Source: Streptomyces sp. NBC_01314
GTDB taxonomy: Bacteria > Actinomycetota > Actinomycetes > Streptomycetales > Streptomycetaceae
Assembly (NCBI RefSeq): GCF_041435215.1
Contig: NZ_CP108394.1
Coordinates: forward strand, 2,728,001-2,792,000
DNA length: 64,000 nt
Direction of reading: 5' to 3'
In this document: one piece after another, positions 46,681-54,407 of the stretch
Layout: each line of letters begins with the position of its first letter
How positions within the stretch are numbered: position 1 is the first letter of the stretch
The notes under the pieces: generated by a model
What the model saw: the letters and a program-made list of their open reading frames with translations, nothing else
Databases searched by the model: none
What the model was told of the DNA's origin: nothing
Program-made: the position numbers and the translations under genes

Positions 46681-48504
46681 GTGACCGTGGCCCACAACCC
46701 GGTCATCCGCGGCTTCGCCCCCGACCCCTCGCTGATCAGGGTCGGCGAGTGGTACTACATGGCGACCAGTTCGTTCGAGTGGTTCCCGACGATTCCCTTG
46801 CACCGGTCCAGGGATCTGGCGAACTGGGAGTACGCCGGTCATGTGCGCGGCGCGGCCCCGGAGGGCTCACTGAACGGGGTGCCCGACTCGGGCGGCATCT
46901 GGGCTCCGTCGCTGAGCTGGGACGGCGAACGCTTCTGGGTCGTCTACACGATCGTGCGGTCGGTCGGCACACGCTACTTCGACCTGGACACGTATGTCAG
47001 TACGGCCCCGGCGGTGGACGGCGCTTGGACCGCTCCACACCGCGTGGCGAGCCACGGCTTCGACCCCGCCCTGTTCCACCACGAGGGGCGGCTCTGGCTA
47101 CTCAACATGCAGAGCGACCACCGTCCGGGCGGCAGGCGCTTCGCCGGAATCGTCCTGACCGAGTTGGACCGCTCCACCCTGCGCCCGCTCGGCGACACCC
47201 ACCTGCTGCTCCAGCACGACCAGCTGATCGAGGGCCCCAAGCTCCTGGTCCACGACAGCTGGCACTACCTGGTCCTCGCCGAGGGCGGCACCGGTGTCGA
47301 ACACGGAGTGCGGGTGGCGCGCAGCCGCACACTGACCGGCCCGTACGAACTCGACGACCTGCCCCTGCTGACCACGCGGGACGACCCGAAGGTCCCGTTG
47401 CAGAAGGCCGGGCACGCCGAACTGGTCCAGACACCGACCGGCGAGTGGTTCCTCAGCCACCTCACGGCCCGCCCCCTGCACACCGAACACGGCATCCGCT
47501 GCCCCTTGGGCCGGGAGACCGCCGTCCAGGCGGTGATCTGGGATGCGGAGGGCTGGCCCCGGTTGCGGCAGGGGGGTTGGCATCCGGCGGTGAAGGTGGA
47601 GGTGCCGACCGTGCCGACGGCGGTCACGGCCGGACATGCGGCGCCGGTGGCCGTCGGCGCCTCCATGCTCCCGCCGGCTGCCGCCGCCGGGCCTACCGCA
47701 CCGGTGGCAGCCGACGCGATCGCAGCGCCGACGGCGGGCGCCTGGCCGACTGGGCCGACTGCCACCGGCTCGTCAGCCGTGACGGAGTCGGCCACCGTGT
47801 CCGTTACGCCTGCTGCGCTCGCTACGTCCCCCTCACCCCTCTCCTCCCCCTCGCCCATCTCGTCCTCCGCAAACGAGGGCACAATGGCCTGGCCGTGGAG
47901 CAGTCTGCGTGCCGAGCCGGACGCTTCCTGGGCCGATCCGGCCGTCCGCCCCGGCTGGATCCGGCTGCGTGGTCGGCAGGGTCCCGAATCGCTGTGGGAG
48001 CAGAGTCTGCTGGCGCAGCGGATCACCGAGCACCGGGCGGAGGTCGAGGTCACCGTCGAGGCCCGGCCGCGTACCTTCGGCGAGGCCGCCGGGCTGACCC
48101 TCCGGTACAACACCTCCTCCTACCTCTCCCTCGACCTGACCTGGGCCGAACCCGAGGGCGAGCCACAGCGCGGCCAGCAGTGGCGGGGCCGGGGCCGTAC
48201 CGTCCTCAGCCTCCTCGAACGCGACGAGGACGGGGCCCGGCAGGTGGCCGTCGTCGAGGTCGAACCGGAGCATCCGGTCACCCTGGGAGCGAACGTCGAC
48301 GGAGCGGAGGCCCGCTTCTGGTACCTCCACGACGGCATACGCACCCCCGTTGGACCGCCCCTGGACTTCACCCACCTCTCCGACGACTACGGCTCCAAGC
48401 TCCGCTTCACCGGCACCCTGGCCGGCATCCACGCCCAGGACCTCGTCGCCGCGGAATTCACAGCGGACTTCAGGGGGTTTCGGCTGGTGTGCGAGGAGGA
48501 GTGA
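46681..48504 (+). CDS. Cytoplasmic GH43 beta-xylosidase/alpha-arabinofuranosidase with low-complexity linker
   Basis: A 607-residue enzyme without signal peptide. The catalytic propeller (about 1-315) has NPVIRGFAPDPSLIRVGEWYYMATSSFEWFPTIPLHRSRDL (base Asp), SGGIWAPSLSWDGERFWVVYT and LIEGPKLLVHD (acid Glu), as in subfamilies 11/12. The C-terminal domain (about 400-607) is the GH43_C2 beta-sandwich. Between them lies an Ala/Pro/Thr/Ser-rich stretch of about 85 residues (roughly 315-400) that these cytoplasmic enzymes normally lack. It probably trims imported xylo- or arabino-oligosaccharides. CCGGGAG-type RBS region precedes GTG 46681. Confidence 0.88.
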   Translation: MTVAHNPVIRGFAPDPSLIRVGEWYYMATSSFEWFPTIPLHRSRDLANWEYAGHVRGAAPEGSLNGVPDSGGIWAPSLSWDGERFWVVYTIVRSVGTRYFDLDTYVSTAPAVDGAWTAPHRVASHGFDPALFHHEGRLWLLNMQSDHRPGGRRFAGIVLTELDRSTLRPLGDTHLLLQHDQLIEGPKLLVHDSWHYLVLAEGGTGVEHGVRVARSRTLTGPYELDDLPLLTTRDDPKVPLQKAGHAELVQTPTGEWFLSHLTARPLHTEHGIRCPLGRETAVQAVIWDAEGWPRLRQGGWHPAVKVEVPTVPTAVTAGHAAPVAVGASMLPPAAAAGPTAPVAADAIAAPTAGAWPTGPTATGSSAVTESATVSVTPAALATSPSPLSSPSPISSSANEGTMAWPWSSLRAEPDASWADPAVRPGWIRLRGRQGPESLWEQSLLAQRITEHRAEVEVTVEARPRTFGEAAGLTLRYNTSSYLSLDLTWAEPEGEPQRGQQWRGRGRTVLSLLERDEDGARQVAVVEVEPEHPVTLGANVDGAEARFWYLHDGIRTPVGPPLDFTHLSDDYGSKLRFTGTLAGIHAQDLVAAEFTADFRGFRLVCEEE

Positions 48505-48601
48505 GGGGGCGAGGAGAATTCCGAACTGGCGCGGGCCCAGCACGGTGCACGGGGCTGTCCAGGAGGGCTCCGACGCCGTGATCGCACCAGTGACTGCGTG
48601 A

Positions 48602-48940
48602 TCATTCCACTGCTGCAGGTTCCCCCTGCTCGAACGCAATGCGGCAGCGTTCAACCTGCTCGGCCACATGCTCCATGAACCAGCGCATGATCTCGTAGGG
48701 GATGACATGCTCGTCGTAGCTATGGATGTGGACGGTTGGCTCCAGGTCCGGATCCTCGTCGGGGATCACCGCCACCAGGAAGGCGGCTCCAGGCAGGTGC
48801 GTCTCCGCGTGGGGAATCTCAGCCCACGCGGCCGGCGCCGGTACGGCCTCGCTCAGCTCCACACACCACGCGTCGTCCGGCAAGGCGTAGTGAAACTGGA
48901 TGGCGTAGTGAATGCCTGCATGATCGCGCAACTCTGGCAT
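48602..48940 (-). CDS. Small hypothetical protein
   Basis: 112 residues, acidic, soluble, no signal peptide. It has a conserved-looking core: HYAIQFHYALPDDAWCVELSEA and DEHVIPYEIMRWFMEHVAEQVERCRIAFEQG, the last part helical. I do not recognise a family. It is transcribed opposite to the preceding GH43 gene, with 97 bases between their convergent ends, at the edge of an accessory island with lower GC. Real coding is suggested by composition and an internal charge pattern, but the function is unknown. Confidence 0.6.
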   Translation of the reverse strand: MPELRDHAGIHYAIQFHYALPDDAWCVELSEAVPAPAAWAEIPHAETHLPGAAFLVAVIPDEDPDLEPTVHIHSYDEHVIPYEIMRWFMEHVAEQVERCRIAFEQGEPAAVE

Positions 48941-49046
48941 GTCCGCAGGCTTCCACAGCCGCCGCGTCGGAGTCTCGCGAGTTTCCCGCTCAGCCGACTG
49001 TCCCGTTACCGCGGGGGTGTGAGGGCCGGCACCTGTCTGCTGGACG

Positions 49047-49428
49047 TCAGAGGAAGAGGAGGTCGACGTCGGCGCAGAGCCGTAGGACGACCGCTAGTTG
49101 TCGGGCGTCATGGAGGTGGTGCTGGAGGAGTGGGCAGCCAGTCCTCTCCTGCCATTGTTCGGTGATCGCCTGCAGCCGGGTCAGGATCGTGGCGCACTCG
49201 GTGGACGAGAGTTCGCCGCCGCCGTCATCCGGGCGATAGAGGAGTGGTTCGGGTGCGGTGGAGACATTGCGCCAGGGGCGCTCCCCGCCGAAGCCCCACA
49301 TCTCGGAGAGAGCGAACGAACCCCTCGGCCTGGGCCAGCCGTCGCCGGAATGCTGCGAAGCCACTGTAGGACCAGGCGGCGTCCGGACTGCTCGTTTCTC
49401 CGTCTGCCGGGAACAGAATCAGCCCCAC
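49047..49428 (-). pseudogene. Small conserved Streptomyces protein disrupted by a 4-bp duplication
   Basis: The N-terminal part (MGLILFPADGETSSPDAAWS ... RRRLAQAEGF) and C-terminal part (FALSEMWGFGGERPWRNVST ... LRLCADVDLLFL) are in two minus-strand frames. The junction reads GAACGAAC on the plus strand (49314-49321). Removing one GAAC joins both halves into a continuous protein of about 125 residues, of a kind common in Streptomyces as I recall it, of unknown function. The gene is thus inactivated by a recent tandem duplication, or needs frameshifting. Confidence 0.75.
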
Positions 49429-49525
49429 GTCACCCTCCCCTTGTTCGTCGAGTGCGCAAAGGATCGGCCGGAACCCGAGACGTCCGCAACTGAGATGATC
49501 CCGCAGTGGCTGGTGTGATCACCGA

Positions 49526-49882
49526 GTGCCCACTCGTGACCGCAGCATCGCCGAGCAGTCGAAGACCTACCGGTACTCCACCAACCACCAGGTCGTCATT
49601 GATGCCGACACCCGGCTCGTCGTTCTGGTCGGCCGACCGCCGGCCGGGAACCGCAATGGCTGCAAGGCATGGACGGATTCCGGCGCGAGAGACGCCGTAG
49701 GTACGGATACGACGATCGCGGACGGCGGCTATCCGGGGACCGGCCTAGTGATGCCACACCGGCGCCGCAAAGGCGAGGAACTCCCCGCTTGGAAAGAGGC
49801 GCCCGTAAAATCCCACAAGCAGGTACGGGCTCGCGTGGAGCACGCCTTCGCCCGCATGCACAATCTCGCCCTCGCCGCATGA
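49526..49882 (+). pseudogene. IS5-type (DDE_Tnp_4) transposase fragment
   Basis: The C-terminal part of a DDE transposase: HQVVIDADTRLVVLVGRPPAGNRNGCKAW, TIADGGYPGTGLVMPHRRRKGEELPAWKE and HKQVRARVEHAFARM. The N terminus is missing. The end is also damaged: ARVEHAFARM runs directly into HNLALAA, as if the roughly 25-30 residues that normally separate these blocks had been deleted between two similar AR-M/L sequences. No terminal repeats are visible. Non-functional. Confidence 0.8.
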
Positions 49883-49938
49883 CCAGACACCCAACAGGCC
49901 AGCTCGGACTGCCTACCAGCGGCGTTCTGCAACACGCT

Positions 49939-50709
49939 TTAGGGCGACGTAGTCGTAAGGTCTACCTGAATGCCTCGGGTCCACAACTCCTCGGCGTGCT
50001 CGGCGAACCGGTCGAACAATCCGCCACTGTCATGCTTTCGGAGATGCAGGAGTGGCGAATCATGACCGACCAGCCGGGCAAGGTGTGGAGTGACCAGCGC
50101 TTCGCTGTCGAAGCGGAAAACGGACAGGGATACGTGGTTCACGGCATCGTCCGGCGCAGAGAAGCGCGTCTCCAGCCCTTCATGTGCACCTAGCTTGCCG
50201 AGGTGTTCAAGAGTGATGCGGATGCGCGTAGACACCGATAGGGCTACATCTTCCAGCGCTTCCCGATTGCGGGTTACTTCGCCGTCGGGGTCACCGAGGA
50301 GGAAACGCACTCGGCAGCCGCTATGGAGTTTCTTGCGCACGGTCTCGACGAACGCAGGCTGATCAAGCCACAGAAAATAGTTCGTGTATCCCGCGAAGAA
50401 CAGTTCGTCCGTGGCGTTGGCGACCGACTCGCCCCACACCGTGGAAGGGCAGGCAGACCGGTACGGGTAGGAACGGATCATTTCCCGGTCGCCGCCGGTT
50501 TTGATTCGATCCTTTACCGCTTTCGGCCAGATCATTTCTTCGTCAACTCCCAGCGCCGTGCAGGCGTCTTCCCGGTTTCTGGCGTGCGGGATGAGTGCAG
50601 CGTCTGCCACCCATCGTTCAACAGTCTTGCCGGAAACGCCCACACGGGCTGCGAGTTGCCGTGATGAGAAACCGGCTGTCTCCATAGCTGATCTTAACGC
50701 CGTGTTCAA
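49939..50709 (-). CDS. HTH regulator with phospholipase-D-like sensor half; contains a TTA codon
   Basis: About 256 residues if it starts at TTG 50709, which follows GGGGGAAG and lies exactly at the start of the conserved region; the frame is open to TTG 50901. The N-terminal HTH (SSRQLAARVGVSGKTVERWV) is followed by SYPYRSACPSTVWGESVANATDELFFAGYTNYFLW and RVRFLLGDPDGEVTRNRE, the nucleotidyl/phospholipase-D-like half seen in a common actinobacterial regulator family (DUF5919-type, recalled). The fifth codon is TTA, so translation should depend on the bldA tRNA. It is divergent from four coupled small genes, which it may regulate. Confidence 0.75.
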   Translation of the reverse strand: MNTALRSAMETAGFSSRQLAARVGVSGKTVERWVADAALIPHARNREDACTALGVDEEMIWPKAVKDRIKTGGDREMIRSYPYRSACPSTVWGESVANATDELFFAGYTNYFLWLDQPAFVETVRKKLHSGCRVRFLLGDPDGEVTRNREALEDVALSVSTRIRITLEHLGKLGAHEGLETRFSAPDDAVNHVSLSVFRFDSEALVTPHLARLVGHDSPLLHLRKHDSGGLFDRFAEHAEELWTRGIQVDLTTTSP

Positions 50710-50883
50710 TGCTTCCCCCGGGGACGTTTGGGCGTTCTCACACGCTACCGCCGAGACCTCCCGACTGTCGCTGTACCTGGGCAAGTACGTCCCCCACGGG
50801 TCGGCAACATGGTCAGACGCAAGAGACCCCCGCACCGCTGGAACGGCCGGGGGCACGGCCAACGCTGTTGAGGAGCGCCGACG

Positions 50884-51027
50884 ATGGCCTTCGTACCACA
50901 AGCATTCGAACGGGTGAGAGCCCTACCGCCAGGGCTGTGGCAGCCCAGCACGCTCCACCGCGCCCAGGTGGCGCACTCACGCCTGATCGACCCCTCACAG
51001 ACTCGCGCGACGGAGGTAAGCCGATGA
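50884..51027 (+). CDS. Small protein, first of a coupled four-gene unit
   Basis: A 47-residue protein (MAFVPQAFERVRALPPGLWQ ... TRATEVSR). GAGGAG lies eight bases before ATG 50884, and the stop overlaps the next start in ATGA. No family recognised. It is soluble and slightly basic. Its place at the head of a tightly overlapped unit, opposite an HTH regulator, supports its being real. Confidence 0.6.
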   Translation: MAFVPQAFERVRALPPGLWQPSTLHRAQVAHSRLIDPSQTRATEVSR

Positions 51028-51215
51028 GTGCGGGAAGGGTCGAGTCGCGCGTGCGCACTGGCGAACTGCCCATGCTGCGCGACTACCGCCTGTGGTTCGA
51101 GCACACGAGGAAGTGCGACGGCTGCAAGGGCAAGCCCGAGGCCCAGGACGGGTGCGCGACCGGACGGGAACTGTGGGGCGCGTACCGCCTGGCTCGGATC
51201 GGGAGGGCTTCATGA
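51024..51215 (+). CDS. Small cysteine-containing protein
   Basis: A 63-residue protein. The second half, HTRKCDGCKGKPEAQDGCATGRELW, has CxxC and a third cysteine, which may bind zinc or an Fe-S centre. GGAGGTAA precedes ATG 51024, which overlaps the previous stop; its own stop overlaps the next start. Small proteins of this kind occur in Streptomyces near HTH regulators; function unknown. Confidence 0.7.
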   Translation: MSAGRVESRVRTGELPMLRDYRLWFEHTRKCDGCKGKPEAQDGCATGRELWGAYRLARIGRAS

Positions 51216-51478
51216 GCTGGGGAATCGAACGCACGCCGGGAAGCCGTGTGGACCGCACCAGCGACGGCCGTGTGGCCGTTCCGTTGCGGCTGTCCCGCAA
51301 CGGGGAGCACACGACGGACGCCGAACTTCTGCTCTCCCTGGTCGACGCCGAACACCTGCACGCCTCCCTGTGCCGCGCCCTCGACGGCCACCCTGCACCT
51401 CCGTCCGCGCCCGAGTGCCGTAGTGAAAGCACGGTCGAGCCTGCCGACGCGCGGCGGACCGACAGGGGGTCGCTGTGA
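51212..51478 (+). CDS. Small hypothetical protein
   Basis: An 88-residue soluble protein (MSWGIERTPGSRVDRTSDGR, then LSLVDAEHLHASLCRALDG) with a polar, proline-rich tail. ATG overlaps the preceding stop and the stop overlaps the next GTG, so it is in the middle of the coupled unit. No family recognised. Confidence 0.65.
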   Translation: MSWGIERTPGSRVDRTSDGRVAVPLRLSRNGEHTTDAELLLSLVDAEHLHASLCRALDGHPAPPSAPECRSESTVEPADARRTDRGSL

Positions 51479-51747
51479 CTCGCTCGATCATCACAGCGGC
51501 CGAATGGACACTGGGGAGGGACACGGGCGGCGACACCCCGGAGGGCATCTACTCCGTGGTGTGCATGTCCTGCGGCGCAGCATCGGCGCCCACGCACAAC
51601 GAGCGCTTGCCCGGAGAGGTCTGGGCGCTCAAGCACACCGGCCTGAACCCCGGCCATCGGCAGTTCAAGGCCAGGGCAGAGACGTTCTGGCGCGTGACTC
51701 CGGCAGGGGACAACCCCTACCGCGAAAAGGAAGCGCAGGCCTCCTGA
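51475..51747 (+). CDS. Small DUF7848-type protein
   Basis: A 90-residue protein with a CxxC pair (VVCMSCGAAS) and a conserved tail EVWALKHTGLNPGHRQFKA ... FWRVTPAGDNPYRE. This matches a small-protein family (DUF7848, recalled) common in Streptomyces and often encoded beside HTH regulators. Likely zinc-binding; function unknown. GTG 51475 overlaps the preceding stop. A strong terminator at 51852 ends the unit. Confidence 0.75.
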   Translation: MTRSIITAAEWTLGRDTGGDTPEGIYSVVCMSCGAASAPTHNERLPGEVWALKHTGLNPGHRQFKARAETFWRVTPAGDNPYREKEAQAS

Positions 51748-51851
51748 AGCCGCGGTACCAAACCCGATGACTGCCGCTTCCAGGGCGCCGCGAGGTGCAG
51801 GGGAGGCACGCTCGCCCCCGTACCAGCCTCCCCTGTCCGGTGCGGGTAGCG

Positions 51852-51886
51852 CCCCCGACTGCGCACGCTTCGGCCGCAGTCGGGGG
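51852..51886 (+). terminator. Terminator of the small-gene unit, at the transposon insertion point
   Basis: A perfect 12-base inverted repeat (CCCCCGACTGCG / CGCAGTCGGGGG) with an 11-base loop. The 9-bp target duplication of the IS4-type element begins on the very next base. Confidence 0.9.
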
Positions 51887-51908
51887 CCTCTCATGCCAAT
51901 GCAGTTGC
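51887..51908. repeat. Left end of the IS4-type element: target duplication plus inverted repeat
   Basis: CCTCTCATG (51887-51895) is the left copy of the 9-bp direct repeat. CCAATGCAGTTGC (51896-51908) opens the left terminal inverted repeat, which continues with two mismatches to 20 bases. Confidence 0.85.
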
Positions 51909-51958
51909 CTTTGCGTCCCGGCCTCGTAGCGCCCCATGCAGCCCAAGAGAATGACGGC

Positions 51959-52336
51959 ATGACCATGTTCCGCTGTGCCAACTGTCAGCAGCCCGTGACC
52001 AGCGAAGTGGTGTCGGGGGAACCAGTGAGGGGTCCCGAGCGGCCGCCGGGCCACGAGGTCGTTCCGCCTCGGATGGCTCTGGGGACCTTCAAGACCAACT
52101 TCGATGGCAGCCTTCTGATCTTCCACCCGGACGATGTTCCCGGGACAGTGCTTCACCCCGACCCGCAGCGTGTCAGTGGTTGCTGCGGGCTCGCCGGCCA
52201 ACACGGGCCCAACGTCGTCTGCGGAGGATGCGGCGTTGAGGTAGCGACGAAAGAGTCCGATTGCTGGACCGACAACCTCGTGGTACTGATTGCCGCCGCA
52301 GTGACTGATGGGCGTATGACAGGCGCCGACATCTAG
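51959..52336 (+). CDS. Zinc-ribbon-like passenger protein
   Basis: A 125-residue soluble protein starting at ATG 51959, 63 bases inside the left end of the mobile element. Three cysteine groups (FRCANCQ, SGCCGLAG, VVCGGCGVEVATKESDCW) look like paired zinc ribbons. The middle (GTFKTNFDGSLLIFHPDDVPGTVLHPDP) has no recognised motif. The frame is open across the insertion junction back to 51767, but that part belongs to the target site and is unlikely to be translated. Passenger gene of the element; function unknown. Confidence 0.65.
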   Translation: MTMFRCANCQQPVTSEVVSGEPVRGPERPPGHEVVPPRMALGTFKTNFDGSLLIFHPDDVPGTVLHPDPQRVSGCCGLAGQHGPNVVCGGCGVEVATKESDCWTDNLVVLIAAAVTDGRMTGADI

Positions 52337-52478
52337 GGGCGTAATGCCGACCGGCGGGCGCCATAGCGCCAGGTCGGGATGCTCCTTCAGCATGTCGTCG
52401 TTCGTCACCACACGATCTTGGACACCCTCGTTCTCGTCTCCGCAGGCACCCCTTGGACCACACCACCAGGAGGAACCA

Positions 52479-52868
52479 GTGTCATACCCGCAACTGCTCA
52501 CCCCCGAGGAGAAGCTCGCCGACGCGAAGAAGCTGTTGAGCCTCCCGCGTATCGTCGTGATCTGCGGCTCCACCCGCTTCATGACCGAGATGAACGAGGC
52601 CGATCTTCGGGAGACCAAAGCCGGAAAGATTGTCGTCAAACCGGGCTGTGACATGAAGTCGCCGCACAAACTTTGGTCCGATCCTGTCGAGGCCGAGACG
52701 CTGAAGGTTCGACTCGACGATCTGCACCGGGCGAAGATCCGGCTCGCTGATGAGGTACTCGTAGTCGGCGACTACATCGGAGACAGCACCCGAGCCGAAA
52801 TCGCCTACGCCCGGTCGTTGGGCAAGCCCGTGCGGTTCACGCACCCCGAAGTCGACCCTGACGCCTGA
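52479..52868 (+). CDS. Nucleoside 2-deoxyribosyltransferase-like passenger protein
   Basis: A 129-residue protein starting at GTG 52479 with AGGAGGA just upstream. VVICGSTRFM is the N-terminal nucleotide-binding strand-loop. The block RLADEVLVVGDYIGDSTRAEIAYARSLGKPV has the spacing of the deoxyribosyltransferase active site, with Glu in TRAEIAYA as candidate catalytic residue. Similar short proteins occur in actinophages as I recall. It could modify nucleotides or act in base exchange. It is carried inside the IS4-type element; the intervening 140 bases hold its promoter. Confidence 0.75.
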   Translation: MSYPQLLTPEEKLADAKKLLSLPRIVVICGSTRFMTEMNEADLRETKAGKIVVKPGCDMKSPHKLWSDPVEAETLKVRLDDLHRAKIRLADEVLVVGDYIGDSTRAEIAYARSLGKPVRFTHPEVDPDA

Positions 52869-52936
52869 CCGTCTTGCGATGGCTTCGGCCGCCGCCCGCC
52901 CCGCACCCTCCGCAGGCGTCCCTTGGAATTGATCAT

Positions 52937-54355
52937 CTAGGGCGACGTCGGGGCTTGCGCCCCCTTGAGCACCGGCCTCCCGGCCCTGCGGGTGCTCTTC
53001 GGCTTCGAGGTCTGGTTGTGCGCCCAGCGGCCGGGTTGCACAGTGCCGCGTCTGGCGCGAGTCCTCAGCACGAGCCAGCGGTTCGGCTTCTTGATCGCGC
53101 GTAGGCAGTCCCGGCTGCGCCGGGCCGGGAGGAGGCGTGCACGTGCCTCCCGGCCGGCCTCGGCGAAGGAACGGGGGAGCTTGGTGGCGGTCGCTCCGAG
53201 CTGGGAAGGGATGCTGCGGCGGACGATACGGACGCACTTCAGGTAGGAGACACGGTCGGTGTCCACGGCCGGCCGGGCAAGGGCGGCTGTGTGGGCGAAC
53301 TGGCGGATCGCATGGTGGACCGCGAGGCAGGCCCACAGTTCCTGCCGGGCGCCTTCCGGCGTCCGCGACCTGATCGGGCCGCCTGGGCCGAGGTGGTTCT
53401 TGATCTCGTCGAATGCGAGCTCGATCTCCCAGCGTTCCCGGTAGAGCGCGACCAGCTCGGCGGCCGGGTACTGCTCGGGATCCAGCAGTGTCGTGCCCAG
53501 GTAGGCGACCTTGTCGCCTTTGGCGAAGGTGATGACTCGGTAGATCACGTGCTTGGGCAGCGTTCGGCCCTCTCGCGCGGCTCGGAGCCGGACATCCTTT
53601 CCCAGCCGCGCCATCGACAGGTACGAGCCGTCCGGAAGTTCTTCCTGGATGGTTCCGAGGTGGTTGGACTGGAGCCTGACCAGTAGATCCGCGCCCGCCA
53701 CGGTGAAGACGTGCGCGAACTCGACCGACCAGAAGCCGCGGTCGGCGATGACCAGGTCGCCGGGGCCGGTGGAGCTGGCCAGCGGGTAGGCGAGGCTGCG
53801 CTCGCCGTCGCGGTAGCCGCCAAGGCGGGCATCCAGGACTCCGTGCGTTCCGATCTCCGCGAGGACCACTGCTCTGGCCTGGGGGAATCCGAAGGGGACG
53901 CCGCCGGTGGTGGAGGGGCCGTCGAAGGTGTCGCCGTTGCTCGTCGAATCCGGGAGATCGAACTGGGTGCCGTCCAGGGCGAGGAGCCGCAGTCCCCGCC
54001 ACCACGCGCCGGGCGTGGCCGCAGTGGCGAGCGGGCCAGCCACCTGGCGGAACACGGTCTCCAGCACGTCCTCGCCGAGACGGGCGCGAGCCCGGCACAA
54101 CGACGACCGGTTCACCCGCACGAGGGTCCGGCTGCCCGGGATACCGCTGGTCAGCACCCGCAGCACCTCCTCGTACGACTCCCGGGCGAACAGACACAGG
54201 GCCAGGACGAAGTACACGACCAGCCGAGCCGGCAGAAGACGGCGCCGCCGCTCGGCCCGGTCGTGCTTGGCTATCGCTGCGTCCACCAGCTCGGCGGTGA
54301 ACGCTTTCGTCAGGATCCCGATCCGCACCTGCTGGCCCGCACCCCACCCCGTCAC
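52937..54355 (-). CDS. IS4-family transposase
   Basis: A 472-residue DDE transposase, complete. Domain order: N-terminal region (RLLPARLVVYFVLALCLFARESYEEVLRVL), the insertion-type RNase-H core with LLALDGTQFDLPDS (first Asp), DLVIADRGFWSVEF (second Asp) and the IS4 signature YRERWEIELAFDEIK (Y-2-R-3-E-6-K with the catalytic Glu). GTG 54355 is 43 bases inside the right end; GTG 54328 is an alternative. The frame is intact, so the element may still be active. Confidence 0.93.
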   Translation of the reverse strand: MTGWGAGQQVRIGILTKAFTAELVDAAIAKHDRAERRRRLLPARLVVYFVLALCLFARESYEEVLRVLTSGIPGSRTLVRVNRSSLCRARARLGEDVLETVFRQVAGPLATAATPGAWWRGLRLLALDGTQFDLPDSTSNGDTFDGPSTTGGVPFGFPQARAVVLAEIGTHGVLDARLGGYRDGERSLAYPLASSTGPGDLVIADRGFWSVEFAHVFTVAGADLLVRLQSNHLGTIQEELPDGSYLSMARLGKDVRLRAAREGRTLPKHVIYRVITFAKGDKVAYLGTTLLDPEQYPAAELVALYRERWEIELAFDEIKNHLGPGGPIRSRTPEGARQELWACLAVHHAIRQFAHTAALARPAVDTDRVSYLKCVRIVRRSIPSQLGATATKLPRSFAEAGREARARLLPARRSRDCLRAIKKPNRWLVLRTRARRGTVQPGRWAHNQTSKPKSTRRAGRPVLKGAQAPTSP

Positions 54356-54385
54356 AAGCGGGGCAACGATCTACGCAGCTCAAAA

Positions 54386-54407
54386 GCAACTGCATTGGCC
54401 TCTCATG
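54386..54407. repeat. Right end of the IS4-type element: inverted repeat plus target duplication
   Basis: GCAACTGCATTGG (54386-54398) is the exact complement of the left end, and CCTCTCATG (54399-54407) is the right copy of the target duplication. Confidence 0.85.

Larger units (their letters stand above)
51896..54398. mobile_element. IS4-type element with two passenger genes
   Basis: This 2503-base element is bounded by inverted ends that agree at 18 of 20 positions (CCAATGCAGTTGCyTTTGmG). It is flanked on both sides by the direct repeat CCTCTCATG (51887-51895 and 54399-54407). A 9-bp target duplication is in the range recalled for the IS4 family. Inside are a zinc-ribbon protein, a nucleoside-deoxyribosyltransferase-like protein (both plus strand) and, convergent to them, an IS4-type transposase. 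A simple IS4 element would be about 1.4-1.6 kb, so about 1 kb is cargo. The insertion abuts a transcription terminator. Confidence 0.85.

Noticed and set aside
51665..52669. 334-residue minus-strand frame across the left half of the mobile element
   Set aside because: It crosses the element's left boundary and has no motifs, while the plus strand carries the zinc-ribbon and deoxyribosyltransferase-like genes.
52936..52948. CTAGGGCGACGT considered as the IS4 element's left end
   Set aside because: No complementary copy exists near the other side of the transposase. The true ends are at 51896 and 54398, supported by the 9-bp direct repeats.
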